This document shows, in pieces, positions 16,885-25,946 of a stretch of DNA of 64,000 bases. The stretch's first letter is position 1; every line of letters begins with the position of its first letter. The notes under the pieces were generated by a model. That model saw only the letters and a list, made by a program, of their open reading frames with translations. It did not search any database and was not told where the DNA came from. The translations under genes were made by a program, and so were the position numbers. The stretch is from Hyphomonadaceae bacterium UBA5336 (GTDB lineage Bacteria; Pseudomonadota; Alphaproteobacteria; Caulobacterales; Hyphomonadaceae), in NCBI GenBank assembly GCA_002408125.1, contig DHQO01000013.1, positions 37,088 through 101,087 on the forward strand, given 5' to 3'.

Positions 16885-16920
16885 GAAAGAAAAGGCCCAC
16901 GAGGGGCTCCCCCGTGGGCC
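16884..16920 (-). terminator. Rho-independent terminator after rpsT
   Basis: Stem GGCCCACG (16894-16901) with CGTGGGCC (16913-16920), loop AGGGGCTCCCC. Reading on the minus strand it ends in TTTTCTTTCC, a good uridine tract, 25 bases past the rpsT stop. Confidence 0.85.
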
Positions 16921-16944
16921 ATGCATCATTTCCGTGCGGTTGGA

Positions 16945-17208
16945 TCAGGCCAGGGCCTTCACGCGCGCAGACAGGCGGGAAATCTTCCGCGCCGAGGTGT
17001 TCTTGTGCATCACGCCCTTGGTGACCGCGCGCATGAGTTCCGGCTGGGCCTCACGCAGGGCGGCTTCGGCAGCAGCCTTGTCGCCCGACGCGATCGCCTC
17101 TTCCACACGGCGCACATAGGTGCGCACGCGCGAGCGGCGCGCGGTGTTCACTTCCGTACGGCGCGCGATCTTGCGCACCATCTTCTTGGCTGATCTCGTA
17201 TTCGCCAT
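16945..17208 (-). CDS. rpsT: 30S ribosomal protein S20
   Basis: Primary 16S rRNA-binding protein of the small subunit. The 87-residue length and sequence are typical: 'MANTRSAKKMVRKIARR' at the start, the central 'RTYVRRVEEAI' and the C-terminal 'HKNTSARKISRLSARVKAL'. The ATG has AGGAG at good distance. Like its Caulobacter counterpart it lies upstream of dnaA on the same strand. Confidence 0.98.
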   Translation of the reverse strand: MANTRSAKKMVRKIARRTEVNTARRSRVRTYVRRVEEAIASGDKAAAEAALREAQPELMRAVTKGVMHKNTSARKISRLSARVKALA

Positions 17209-17286
17209 CAAAATCTCCTGGATGCCCGAAGGGCAAGAAGCGGGTCGATACCTCAGCCCCGCCCCGCCCGTCAAGGCCGCATCGGC

Positions 17287-18066
17287 CTACTTGTGCAGGA
17301 AGTGCGGGGTGCGTTTCTCGACATAGGCCTCCATGCCCTCCGACTGGTCGTCAGTGGCGAACAGGGCGTGGAAAAGACGGCGCTCGAACATCACGCCCTG
17401 GCTCAGCGTGGTCTCGTAGGCGGCATTGACCGCCTCTTTCGCCATCATCGCCGCCACGGCCGGTTTCTCGGCGATCTTGCGCGCGGTCGACTTGGCTTCC
17501 TCGATCAGTTCGTCATGCGCGACGATGCGCGAGACCAGGCCTGCACGCTCGGCTTCCTCGGCATCCATCATGCGGCCGGTCAGGCACATTTCCATGGCCT
17601 TGGACTTGCCGACGAAGCGGGTGAGCCGCTGGCTGCCGCCGGCGCCGGGAATGACGCCGAGATTGATCTCCGGCTGGCCGAACTTGGCCTTGTCGCTGGC
17701 CAGGATGAAGTCGCACATCATGGCGAGCTCGCAGCCGCCGCCGAGCGCAAAGCCGTTCACCGCAGCGATCACCGGCGTGCGCATGCGGGCGGTGCGCTCC
17801 CAGTTGGCGGTGATGAAATCTTCCATATAGGTCTGCGGGAAGGTCTTGGCCTGCATCTCCTTGATGTCGGCGCCGGCCGCGAAGGCCCGGCCCGATCCGG
17901 TGATGATGATGCAGCGCACCTCCGGATCGGCATCGAGGGCGTCGAGCGCCGTGGTCAGCTCATCCATCAGCTGCTTGTTGAAGGCGTTCAGCGCACTTTC
18001 GCGATTCAGCGTGATGATCGCGATGGCGCCGTCGGCGCGCTCCACTTTAATGGTGTCAAAGGTCAT
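17287..18066 (-). CDS. Enoyl-CoA hydratase (crotonase family)
   Basis: Hydrates 2-enoyl-CoA in beta-oxidation. The 259-residue protein has the oxyanion-hole segments 'GRAFAAGADIKEM' and 'NGFALGGGCELAMMCD', and both catalytic glutamates: one in 'GGGCELA' and the other in 'FGQPEINLGVIPGAGGS'. It matches short-chain enoyl-CoA hydratases best. It precedes rpsT on the same strand by about 78 bases; a shared transcript is possible but rpsT normally has its own promoter. Confidence 0.95.
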   Translation of the reverse strand: MTFDTIKVERADGAIAIITLNRESALNAFNKQLMDELTTALDALDADPEVRCIIITGSGRAFAAGADIKEMQAKTFPQTYMEDFITANWERTARMRTPVIAAVNGFALGGGCELAMMCDFILASDKAKFGQPEINLGVIPGAGGSQRLTRFVGKSKAMEMCLTGRMMDAEEAERAGLVSRIVAHDELIEEAKSTARKIAEKPAVAAMMAKEAVNAAYETTLSQGVMFERRLFHALFATDDQSEGMEAYVEKRTPHFLHK

Positions 18067-18262
18067 GAGGATCCTCTTGCGGGGGGGACGCGCGGGCCCT
18101 TCTCGGCCCGTCTGTAACTTTTCTCAGGCGTCTACATGACAGCGGGCGCCGCGGGAGGCCCCCGCGCGCTTGGTGTCAGTATCAGCCCACAGCCGCTATA
18201 CGTGAAAGCCGGCCCGGCGTCATCCTCTTGCAACTGCAGGGCCTGCAGCGGCCCTGGCCAGT

Positions 18263-19639
18263 CTATTCCGCCTGCAACAGGTCGATTGCCGCCGCCGTCA
18301 TCACGGTGACGCCCGTCTCGATCGTCGTCTCGGCATCCGGCACGAAGAAAGGCGAGTGCAGGGATGGCAGCGACAGGGCACTATCCTGGGCCTCGGCGAA
18401 GGTCTCCGGGTCGACCGCACCCAGCCAGTAGATCAGCGAGGGAATGTCCTCGTCGGTGCGGCCATACTGGCTGAAATCCTCCCCGCCCATGACCGGGGTG
18501 TTCTGCACCACATTCTCCTCGCCGATCTCCCCGGCAATGACGCCCATCACCCGCGAGGTCAGCTCCGGGTCATTATAGGTGGCCGGGGTGTAGTCGCTCT
18601 CCACGGTGATCTCCGGCTCCGGCGCGCCGAAGGTCTCGGCCTGGCCGCGGGCAATGCGTGCGATACCGTCGAGCAGGAGTTGGCGGGTCTCGTCGGAATA
18701 GCTGCGCACGGTGAGCTTCAGGTGCGCTTCGTCGGAGATGATATTGTGCTTGGCGCCGGCCTGGAACGAGCCGACCGTGACCACGCCGGGCTCCTGCGGG
18801 TCCAGGTTGCGCGCCACCAGGCTCTGCAGTGCGGTGACGATATGCGCGCCGATCAGCACCGGGTCTTTCGTCGTGTGGGGATAGGCGCCATGGCCGCCGA
18901 CGCCCTTCACGATGATATCCACGCTGTCGACATTGGCCAGCGCATAGCCCGGCGAATAGCCGACCGTGCCGGAGGGGTGGCCGGCCGAGACATGCAGGGC
19001 GACATTATAGTCGGGCACCGGGAAGCGCTCGAACAGGCCGTCGGCGATCATCGCCTGGGCGCCGAGGCCGATTTCCTCGGCCGGCTGCAGGATCATGATC
19101 AGCGTGCCCGACCATTCATCCGAGCGCTGGGCCATGGCGCGCGCCACGCCCGTCCACACCGTCATGTGCACATCATGTCCGCAGGCATGCATCACGCCGT
19201 TCTCAACCCCGGTCCAGGTCGTGTCGATGACTTCCGAGGCATAGGGCACGCCGGTGCGCTCATGGACGGGCAGGGCATCCATGTCTGCGCGGATGAGCAG
19301 GGTCGGCCCCGGGCCGTTCTCCAGCACGCCGACCACGCCATAGCCGCCGACCTCATCGATCACCTCGCCCTGGTCGCGCATCGCCTTGGCGCGCACCCAT
19401 TCATCGCCCATGCGCGTGGTGACTTCGAAGTTCAGCGCTTCGAGCTCGGCCGCCAGCATGGCGCTGGTATCGTCTTCCTGGAAGGAGAGTTCCGGATGGG
19501 CATGCAGCCAGGTGTAGATGTCCATCAGCGCTCCGCCCACCGGCCCTTCCGGCGGCGCCTGCATCGGCGCGGAGGGCTGGGCCGTGGCGCAGGCGGCGGT
19601 GGCCAATAGGGCAAGACTGAGCGCGAGGGGACGGATCAT
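18263..19639 (-). CDS. M20 family amidohydrolase, lipoprotein
   Basis: A 458-residue metal-dependent amidohydrolase of the hippurate hydrolase/IAA-amino acid hydrolase type. The N-terminus has a signal with lipobox 'LLATAAC', so it is probably anchored in the envelope. Metal ligands are visible in 'HACGHDVHMTVW', 'LQPAEEIGLGAQAM' and the late 'MGGEDFSQYG'. The dimerisation insert follows the family pattern ('GGHGAYPHTTKDPV'). It would release carboxylates and amino acids from N-acyl amino acids or peptides outside the cytoplasm. The next gene downstream on the same strand is the enoyl-CoA hydratase, about 200 bases away. Confidence 0.92.
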   Translation of the reverse strand: MIRPLALSLALLATAACATAQPSAPMQAPPEGPVGGALMDIYTWLHAHPELSFQEDDTSAMLAAELEALNFEVTTRMGDEWVRAKAMRDQGEVIDEVGGYGVVGVLENGPGPTLLIRADMDALPVHERTGVPYASEVIDTTWTGVENGVMHACGHDVHMTVWTGVARAMAQRSDEWSGTLIMILQPAEEIGLGAQAMIADGLFERFPVPDYNVALHVSAGHPSGTVGYSPGYALANVDSVDIIVKGVGGHGAYPHTTKDPVLIGAHIVTALQSLVARNLDPQEPGVVTVGSFQAGAKHNIISDEAHLKLTVRSYSDETRQLLLDGIARIARGQAETFGAPEPEITVESDYTPATYNDPELTSRVMGVIAGEIGEENVVQNTPVMGGEDFSQYGRTDEDIPSLIYWLGAVDPETFAEAQDSALSLPSLHSPFFVPDAETTIETGVTVMTAAAIDLLQAE

Positions 19640-19773
19640 GGGCTACCTCCTGAGTCTGAGCGCAGCTAATCGCGCGCCGGAGCAAAAGAAAAGGGGCACA
19701 TCGCTTTATGCGTCTCAGGTGCAGACAAGCGCCGCCCTGCCGGAAAGGTTTGAAACGGACGCGGCGAGCGCGC

Positions 19774-20682
19774 CTACTTCATCACATCCGGAAGCGGGTC
19801 CACATCATCCGGCTCGTGCTGGATGATCACCATGGCGCCGAGATGCTGGGCGCGGGCTTCGAACTCGTCCATCGAGGCGAGCGTGGCGGCCTCATCGGTG
19901 TTGAAGCGCGGGACATGGCGTTCCGAGCGGCTTTCATCGCGGTGATAGAGATCCCCGGTCAGCAGCACCGGGCCGGTTTCCTCCAGCATCACCTGCAGGG
20001 AGGTGTGGCCGGGCGTGTGGCCGGGTGTCGGGAAGATGATCACGCTGCCGTCGCCGAACACGTCATATTCGCCGGTGAAGGGCACCATCTCCATCTGCGC
20101 GAAGGCGGAGAACTGGGTCGCGGCCTCGGTCTCGCCCTCGGTATTGTCCGGGAACATGAAGTCATGCTCGACTTCGGGTACCAGCCAGGTCGCGCCGGAG
20201 ACCTGGTCGATCTGGCCGACATGGTCGAAATGGCTGTGCGAGACGGCGACATAGTCGATGTCGGAGGGCTCGATCCCCTTTTCGCGCAGCTGGGCCGAGA
20301 GCGTTGCGGCCAGCGAGACAGTGTAGATGTCCTGGGTCATCGCCGGCTGTCCGGCCATCATGCCGGGCACGCCGGTGTCCCAGACCATGTCGCCGTCGGG
20401 GTGGCGGATCAGCCAGCATGTATCTGTGAAGGTATCGCTCAGGCCGGCCCATTCGCCGGTGCTTGAAAAGTCGTCGAGATTGGACACCCCGATCGTGCCG
20501 CAATCGAGTTTGTGCAGCTCGACCGACTCAACGCCGGTGGACTCGCTGGCCGCCGTTTCGCCGCCAGTTTCGGTGGCTGTTTCAGCCTCGTCCGGCGCGG
20601 CCGCCTCCGTCTCGGGGCCACCGCCCCCACCACATGCGGCCACAACCAGGCCCGCCAGGCCGATCATCCAGGTCCTTCTCAT
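19774..20682 (-). CDS. Metallo-beta-lactamase-fold lipoprotein, AHL-lactonase-like
   Basis: A 302-residue zinc hydrolase with a lipobox 'LVVAAC' (C17) followed by a Gly-rich and acidic linker to about residue 52. The core carries H149-x-H151-x-D153-H154 ('SHSHFDHVGQ'), 'PTPGHTPGHTS', the bridging Asp in 'LTGDLYH' and the last His in 'IIQHEPDD'. Overall shape ('VWDTGVPGMM...') fits N-acyl homoserine lactonase relatives (AttM/AiiA type). An envelope-anchored enzyme of this kind could cut lactones or esters, but the substrate is not decided by sequence. Confidence 0.85.
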   Translation of the reverse strand: MRRTWMIGLAGLVVAACGGGGGPETEAAAPDEAETATETGGETAASESTGVESVELHKLDCGTIGVSNLDDFSSTGEWAGLSDTFTDTCWLIRHPDGDMVWDTGVPGMMAGQPAMTQDIYTVSLAATLSAQLREKGIEPSDIDYVAVSHSHFDHVGQIDQVSGATWLVPEVEHDFMFPDNTEGETEAATQFSAFAQMEMVPFTGEYDVFGDGSVIIFPTPGHTPGHTSLQVMLEETGPVLLTGDLYHRDESRSERHVPRFNTDEAATLASMDEFEARAQHLGAMVIIQHEPDDVDPLPDVMK

Positions 20683-20736
20683 CGCCAGCTCCCTTCGCCA
20701 CGCCCTGTGGCCGACACCCCTGAAATGCCGGTCGCT

Positions 20737-21165
20737 TCAACTACCCTTAGCCGGTTCCGCCTCAAAGTGAAGCGGCTCGCCGATTGCCGATGCGCTGCGG
20801 TAGAAACAGCTCGCACGTCCTGTGTGGCAGGCCCCGCCGCGCTGGCGCACCTTGAGCAGCACCGCATCCTGGTCGCAATCCACGCGCAGCTCGACCACTT
20901 CCTGGGTATGGCCGGAGGTCTCGCCCTTGACCCAGAGCTGCGCACGCGAGCGTGAGAAATAGGTCGCCCGGCCGGTCTTCAGCGTGGCGGCCAGCGCCTC
21001 GGCATTCATCCAGGCCAGCATCAGCACTTCGCCGGTTTCGGCATCCTGGGCGATGGCGGCGATCAGGCCATCGGCATCAAAGCGCGGGCGCAGCTCGCGG
21101 GTCTCGTCCTGCTCGGCTCCGCTCAGCGGTGGAAGGAAGGTGTCCGGCATTGTGGCACTCGTCAT
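20737..21165 (-). CDS. hisI: Phosphoribosyl-AMP cyclohydrolase
   Basis: Opens the adenine ring of phosphoribosyl-AMP, the third step of histidine synthesis. The 142-residue protein has 'VLMLAWMNAEALAATL', 'FSRSRAQLWVKGETSGHTQ', the metal-binding Asp/Cys segment 'DCDQDAVLLKV' and the zinc cysteines in 'ACHTGRASCFYR'. It is the HisI domain alone, not fused to HisE. No other histidine genes are nearby. A start five codons later is also possible. Confidence 0.96.
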   Translation of the reverse strand: MTSATMPDTFLPPLSGAEQDETRELRPRFDADGLIAAIAQDAETGEVLMLAWMNAEALAATLKTGRATYFSRSRAQLWVKGETSGHTQEVVELRVDCDQDAVLLKVRQRGGACHTGRASCFYRSASAIGEPLHFEAEPAKGS

Positions 21166-21377
21166 GACGCCCTGATGGCAGGGTTTGCTGCAGATGCAAT
21201 CTTACACTTGCGACAGAAACTGAAGCCTTTGCGCCACAGCACGGGGGCCGGCGCAAGAGTGTCCTTTGTTTCATTTGCCCGAAAGACTCCGCGCCCGCTA
21301 GGCCATGGCCACGGGTTGGGGGTCTTCAACTCGCAGCGGAGACCGGCCGCTCAATGCCGGTCATGGAAGGAAGTTCA

Positions 21378-21917
21378 ATGAAACGGACGATTGTTTCGGT
21401 TTCGCTTTTGGCCATGGGGATGGCCCTGCCGGCTGTGGCCCAGGACACCGGGTTCTATGGCGATGTGGGCTATACCCACTTCTCCAGCGACAGTGATGGC
21501 GAGGATTTCGACCTCGGTGCCATCACTGGCCATGGTGGCCTGGTGTTCGCGCCCAATTTCGCCGTCGAAGGCGAGATCTCGGTCGGCGTGGTGGATGAGG
21601 ATGTCAGCGTCGGCGGCACGGATGTGTCGGTCAACCTGAACTATCTCATCGGTGCCTATGGCCGCGCCCAGCTGCCGGTCACCGAACAGCTCACGCTGTT
21701 TGCGCGCGCCGGCCTCGTCAATGGCGAGATCGAAGCCGAAGCCAGCGGCGGTGGTGTCACGGTCAGCGACAGCGACAGTGAAACCGGCGCCGGATACGGG
21801 GTCGGCGGGGAGTTCATGTTCGATGCGGTCAACGGGGTCCGCTTCGACTATACCCGCTATGACATAGAAGACCTGGAGGCTGATGCCTTCACCATTGCCT
21901 ACAAGCGCCGCTTCTAG
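21378..21917 (+). CDS. Outer-membrane beta-barrel (porin-like) protein
   Basis: A 179-residue exported protein with a signal peptide ('VSLLAMGMALPAVAQ', cleavage after AVA) and alternating strands rich in Gly, Asp and aromatic residues, ending in 'AYKRRF' with the C-terminal phenylalanine recognised by the BAM machinery. It fits the OmpA-like/outer-membrane-protein beta-barrel (about eight strands) family. ATG at 21378 has AAGGAAG just upstream. An acidic Asp/Ser stretch at about residues 124-140 probably forms a surface loop. Function unknown. Confidence 0.85.
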   Translation: MKRTIVSVSLLAMGMALPAVAQDTGFYGDVGYTHFSSDSDGEDFDLGAITGHGGLVFAPNFAVEGEISVGVVDEDVSVGGTDVSVNLNYLIGAYGRAQLPVTEQLTLFARAGLVNGEIEAEASGGGVTVSDSDSETGAGYGVGGEFMFDAVNGVRFDYTRYDIEDLEADAFTIAYKRRF

Positions 21918-22044
21918 AGCGGGGCTTTCACCCCACAAGTAGAGTATCTTATCAACGCTGCCTCCAACAGCGCGCCCTGCGGCCCGGAAACGGTGCCGTG
22001 GGGCGTTTTGGTATTGTGGCGTGATTTGGCGCTCGATCAATTTA

Positions 22045-22140
22045 CGACTCCCCGTGGCTTGACCACGGGGTCCATCACGGAAAGGGGCGGCAAGGATCGC
22101 CGGGCAGGAGCTGGGCACCGCGGTCAAGCCGCGGTGAATC
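22045..22140. repeat. Interspersed double-hairpin element, copy 1
   Basis: Two hairpins: CCCCGTGG-cttga-CCACGGGG (22050-22070) and CACCGCGG-tcaag-CCGCGGTG (22116-22136). The whole ~95 bp reappears in reverse orientation at 56721-56815. The remainder of the 21918-22262 spacer has no recognisable gene. Confidence 0.85.
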
Positions 22141-22262
22141 GGGCTGGTCGGGCTGCCCGCAGAACGGCCCGGCGATCAGCTGGCCGAGTTCAATGACTTT
22201 CAGGTCGGATAGGGGAAGGTACGGACTGGTCATGCCCCGGTCTTTGGCGGTATGAGAGGCCC

Positions 22263-23165
22263 ATGACAAGAGCCATTGAAATCGTCGAGGTCGGCCCGCG
22301 CGACGGGCTGCAGAACGATCCCGCCAATCTGACCACCGAGCAGAAACTCGAATTCATCGCCCGGTTGGAAGCAGCCGGGGTGACGCGCATGGAGTCCGGC
22401 AGTTTCGTCTCGCCGCGCGCAGTGCCGAAAATGGCCGACAGCCCGGCCGTGTTCGCCGGGCTGGACCGGACGCGCCACACAAAACACATCGCCCTCGCGC
22501 TGAACGAGAAGGGCGTGCGCCGGGCCATCGAGGCCGGGGCGAGCGAGATCAACTTCGTGCTGGTCGCCGGCGAGGGTTTCGGCACTCGCAATCAGGGCAT
22601 GCGCCCGATGGAGAGCGCCGAGGCGCTGATCCACAGCGCGCCGCTGGTGCATGAGGCCGGTATTCCCTTGTCCGCCACGATCAGCGTGGCCTTTGGCGAC
22701 CCGTATGACGGCGAGGTGGATGTGGAGATCCTGAAGGATCTTGCCCACGCCGCCGAACGCGCGCGGGCGACCGAACTGGCGCTTGGCGACACGATCGGTG
22801 TGGCCACGCCCTGGGAGGTGCATGCGCGCTTCGATGCGGTGCGCGCGACGGCGCCGGATCTCTGCCTGCGGGCGCATTTCCATGACACACGCGGGGCCGG
22901 GCTCGCCAATGTCTATGCCGCGATCCAGTCGGGCGTGGACATTATCGATGCCAGCTGCGGCGGGATTGGCGGGTGCCCCTTCGCGCCGGCTGCCACGGGC
23001 AATGTCGCGACCGAGGATGTGGTCTACATGCTCCACCGCGCCGGCTTCGAGACCGGCATCGATCTCGATGCGATGATCGAGACGGCGAAATGGCTGGAGG
23101 GCGTGCTCGGTCACGGCATTTCCTCGGCCCTCTCCAAGGCCGGCACCTTCCCGCCTAGGCGGTAA
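22263..23165 (+). CDS. Hydroxymethylglutaryl-CoA lyase family protein
   Basis: A 300-residue DRE-TIM-type lyase. Visible landmarks: 'EIVEVGPRDGLQND' at the start, 'MESGSFVSPRAVPKMAD', the metal-binding His pair in 'AHFHDTRGAGLANVYAA' and the catalytic cysteine loop 'GGIGGCPFAPAATGNVA', then 'TEDVVYML'. These fit HMG-CoA lyase, the last step of leucine breakdown (to acetoacetate and acetyl-CoA). No other leucine genes are adjacent. The stop overlaps by 11 bases the end of the gene on the opposite strand. Confidence 0.9.
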   Translation: MTRAIEIVEVGPRDGLQNDPANLTTEQKLEFIARLEAAGVTRMESGSFVSPRAVPKMADSPAVFAGLDRTRHTKHIALALNEKGVRRAIEAGASEINFVLVAGEGFGTRNQGMRPMESAEALIHSAPLVHEAGIPLSATISVAFGDPYDGEVDVEILKDLAHAAERARATELALGDTIGVATPWEVHARFDAVRATAPDLCLRAHFHDTRGAGLANVYAAIQSGVDIIDASCGGIGGCPFAPAATGNVATEDVVYMLHRAGFETGIDLDAMIETAKWLEGVLGHGISSALSKAGTFPPRR

Positions 23166-23724
23166 GGATCATATAGGCCGCCGCGCCGATGAAGATGCCG
23201 AGGCCGAGCACGAAGATCTCGACCTCGTGCTTTTCCAGGAAATCGCGCGCGCGATAGCCCAGCAGGCGGACAAACCCGGCCAGTGCGAAATAGCGCAGTC
23301 CGCGCGAGAGCGTCACCGCCGCCACGAAGAGGGCGAGATTGTAGCCCGCCGCCCCGGCCGCCGCCGTGCCGAGCTGGAAAGGGAAGGGCGTGATACCGAT
23401 CAGGAAGAGCGGCCAGAAGCCCCTCTCGCCGATCGTGTCGATCATGCCGTGATACTCTTCGCTGAAGCCCATCCAGCTGGCCAGCGGTTCGATCACGGGC
23501 TGGTCGAGCCACATTCCAAAGGCGTACATCAGTAGTGCGCCGAGCACATTGCCGGCCAGCAGACCTGCCGCGATTAGCCAGATCCCGCGCTTGTGGGTCA
23601 CCATCATCGGGATGAAGAGCGGCTCCATCGCCACCACGACAAAGGAGCCCTCTAGGAATCCGAGCACGACGGATGAGGGGTAGACCCATGTCCCGCGCAG
23701 GAATTTCGACAGTCTTTTCCGCAC
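23155..23724 (-). CDS. YqaA/VTT-domain (DedA-like) membrane protein
   Basis: A 189-residue inner-membrane protein with five to six hydrophobic segments. 'EGSFVVVAMEPLFIPMMV' and the re-entrant-type 'LIGITPFPFQLGTAAAGAAGY' are typical of the YqaA branch of the SNARE-associated (VTT) family, thought to move lipids or ions across the membrane. It lies upstream, on the same strand, of nothing obviously related (glycosyltransferase is transcribed from further right) and its tail overlaps the lyase. Confidence 0.85.
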   Translation of the reverse strand: MRKRLSKFLRGTWVYPSSVVLGFLEGSFVVVAMEPLFIPMMVTHKRGIWLIAAGLLAGNVLGALLMYAFGMWLDQPVIEPLASWMGFSEEYHGMIDTIGERGFWPLFLIGITPFPFQLGTAAAGAAGYNLALFVAAVTLSRGLRYFALAGFVRLLGYRARDFLEKHEVEIFVLGLGIFIGAAAYMILTA

Positions 23725-23778
23725 CTTCCCGTCCGTGTTGCTTCGCAGGGTTAACCCGCGAAACGCCCGGGCGTTGCG

Positions 23779-24594
23779 TCAGCTGCGACCCCTGCGCGTC
23801 ACCCACCCACGCAGCAGCGGGATGAGGAGGACGTTCACCGCGCGGCCCATCGGCCCGTTTGCCCATTTGCGGAAATAGAAAGCGAGGCTGTCGGCCTTGT
23901 GGGCCTGCACCAGTTTCGAGGGTGCGTCCGATGTGGCGCCATAATGCAGGACGCCGGCGTACGGCTGGTAGATCACCGCGCCCCCGGCGGCCCACACGCT
24001 GCGGCAGAGATCGACATCCTCCACATGCAGGAAATAGCCCTCGTCGAAGCCGCCGAGCTCCAGGAAATCCGCCTTCGTCATGGCGAAGAAGGCGCCGGAG
24101 ATAACCGGCATCGGCACCGGGCCTTCCGGCGGGGCCTCGCGCTCCAGCGTCCAGCGCTGCAGGCCGAGCGCGGTCGCCCAGGTCAGGGCGCGCCGTCGGC
24201 CGCCGCGCTGTTCCACGCCGTCCACGCCGAAGATCCGCCCGCCGACCAGCCATGGCACCGGTTGGTCCCGGCCGGCCTCCCACAGCGCGCTGACCGAGCC
24301 GCGCCGGATCATTGCGTCGGGATTGACGAAGACGAGCAACGCCCCGGAGGCTTCGCGCGCGCCGAGATTGCAGGCCTTGCCGAAGCCGAGATTCTCGCCC
24401 GGCCGGCGCAGTTTCAGCTCCGGGCAATTGGCGGCGAAATGGTCGATCCAGGCGGCATCCTCGGGCGGATTGCCATTGTCGACCAGGATGATCTCGCCAA
24501 TCTCCGGATCGGACCGGAGAGCATAGAGGCAATCGCGCAGGCGCGGCCCGGTGCGATAGGTCACGACCACGGCGCTGGTGGCCGGCAGGCTCAT
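23779..24594 (-). CDS. Family 2 glycosyltransferase
   Basis: A 271-residue GT-A enzyme of the rhamnosyltransferase-like type: 'SAVVVTYRTGPRLRDCL', 'EIILVDNGNPPEDA', 'RRPGENLGFGKACNLGA' and the metal-site segment 'LVFVNPDAMIRRG', then 'GGFDEGYFLHVEDVDLCRS'. It is cytoplasmic or membrane-associated and would add a sugar to a lipid-linked or surface glycan. Its ATG overlaps the stop of the upstream O-antigen-ligase-like gene (ATGA), so translation is coupled. The open frame extends upstream, but that stretch is a shadow of the ligase gene. Confidence 0.93.
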   Translation of the reverse strand: MSLPATSAVVVTYRTGPRLRDCLYALRSDPEIGEIILVDNGNPPEDAAWIDHFAANCPELKLRRPGENLGFGKACNLGAREASGALLVFVNPDAMIRRGSVSALWEAGRDQPVPWLVGGRIFGVDGVEQRGGRRRALTWATALGLQRWTLEREAPPEGPVPMPVISGAFFAMTKADFLELGGFDEGYFLHVEDVDLCRSVWAAGGAVIYQPYAGVLHYGATSDAPSKLVQAHKADSLAFYFRKWANGPMGRAVNVLLIPLLRGWVTRRGRS

Positions 24595-25880
24595 GCGCGC
24601 ATGCCCCGGGAGATGACGATCAGGGCGATGACCGCGAGCACGATAGAGGCCCAGAAGGCCTCGTTCCAGACACTGTAGGAAAAGCTGAACAGCGACAGCG
24701 TCGCGCCCGCCAGGCCTGCAATGCCGAGCCGGAATTGCGGGCTGAGCGCACGCGGCTGGGGCAGGCTCCAGCCGGTGGCGAAAACGACGGCGGCGGCCAG
24801 CAGCGCGCCGATCAGGCCGGTCTCGACCCAGATCTGCAGCGCCATATTGTGCGGATGGGTCGGCACCACGGGATAGATGCTCCAGGCATATTCCTCTTCG
24901 CCGCGCGAGACGATCTCCGCCAGCCATTCAGGGTGGTCGGCATAGGTCTCGCGCCAGGTCGAGGCGGCTTCGATGCCATGGCCGAGTACGGGGCGTTCCA
25001 TCAGCTTGCCGGTGACGAGTTCCCAGGCCCAGAGCCGGGCCTGGAAGGAGGTCGGCGCGGTGATGCCGAGACGCGCGAACAGGCCGGCCATCAGGCCAAG
25101 CCCGGGGGCGGCGAGGATGGCGATCCCCATGGCCGAGAACAGGACCTTGAAGCCGCTCTGCGGCAGCAGCGCGACAATGCCGATTGCGACCGGCGCCAGC
25201 AGGACGCACATCAGCCCCGCCGCACTGCCGAGCCAGCCGATCACCACAGCGCTGGCCAGCGTGATCGCAATGGCCGCGATCCGTCCGATCAGGCCGGCCG
25301 TCCAGAGCAGGGTGGTCAGGATCGGCAGGACGAGGGCGAGCGCATTGATCGAGCGCAGCATGTTCTGCAGGCCCGCCGTACTCGCCTCGAACGGGTCGTC
25401 ATAGGCCAGCTCCAGCAGGATGGGGTAGAGCATCGGCATGGCCAGGGTGATGAGAAGGTGGGTCGAGAACACCGCGATCAGCACCCAGGCGGCCCACCGG
25501 GTCTGGCCGGGTGCGATGCGCAGCGCGGCGGAAATCGACAGGATGGCCAGCGCGGTGACGCCGACAAGCCGGAAGGCGCTGACTTCGACAGAGAAGGTGC
25601 CCTTCACCAGGCTGCCCTCGACAAAGCCGCCCTCGGCGGCCGGCGACCAGGCTGTGGTGGCCGAAACCCAGGCGACGAGGGCGAGAATGAGCAGGGTGAC
25701 CAGCGGCGGGCGGCCCGGCCAGCGCAGCCAGATCAGGCTGAACAGGCCGACCAGTGTCAGCAGCGGCGCATAGCCCTGCGCGCCGAGAATCGCCAGTAAT
25801 GGCCAGAGCAGCATCAGGCCCGCGAAGACCGGCGCAAATGCCCTCGCGCCGGGGGCCTGATGGGGTGTCACACGCAACAT
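24591..25880 (-). CDS. O-antigen ligase/polymerase-like membrane protein (Wzy_C family)
   Basis: A 429-residue protein with about ten to twelve membrane helices. A large periplasmic loop between residues ~300 and 365 holds 'GHGIEAASTWRETY' and 'YPVVPTHPHNMALQIWVETG', where 'HPHNxxLQxxxExG' is the hallmark of O-antigen ligases and Wzy-type polymerases. It would join or extend undecaprenyl-linked glycans in the periplasm. The start is uncertain: ATG at 25880 is preferred to a GTG at 25931. It sits between the HlyD adaptor and the glycosyltransferase, in one operon. Confidence 0.88.
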   Translation of the reverse strand: MLRVTPHQAPGARAFAPVFAGLMLLWPLLAILGAQGYAPLLTLVGLFSLIWLRWPGRPPLVTLLILALVAWVSATTAWSPAAEGGFVEGSLVKGTFSVEVSAFRLVGVTALAILSISAALRIAPGQTRWAAWVLIAVFSTHLLITLAMPMLYPILLELAYDDPFEASTAGLQNMLRSINALALVLPILTTLLWTAGLIGRIAAIAITLASAVVIGWLGSAAGLMCVLLAPVAIGIVALLPQSGFKVLFSAMGIAILAAPGLGLMAGLFARLGITAPTSFQARLWAWELVTGKLMERPVLGHGIEAASTWRETYADHPEWLAEIVSRGEEEYAWSIYPVVPTHPHNMALQIWVETGLIGALLAAAVVFATGWSLPQPRALSPQFRLGIAGLAGATLSLFSFSYSVWNEAFWASIVLAVIALIVISRGMRA

Positions 25881-25946
25881 GCCCAAATGGCTAGCGCGCG
25901 TGCGCGAGGCGGTCCAGCAGCGCGGCTGCACTTGCCGCCGATTTCA

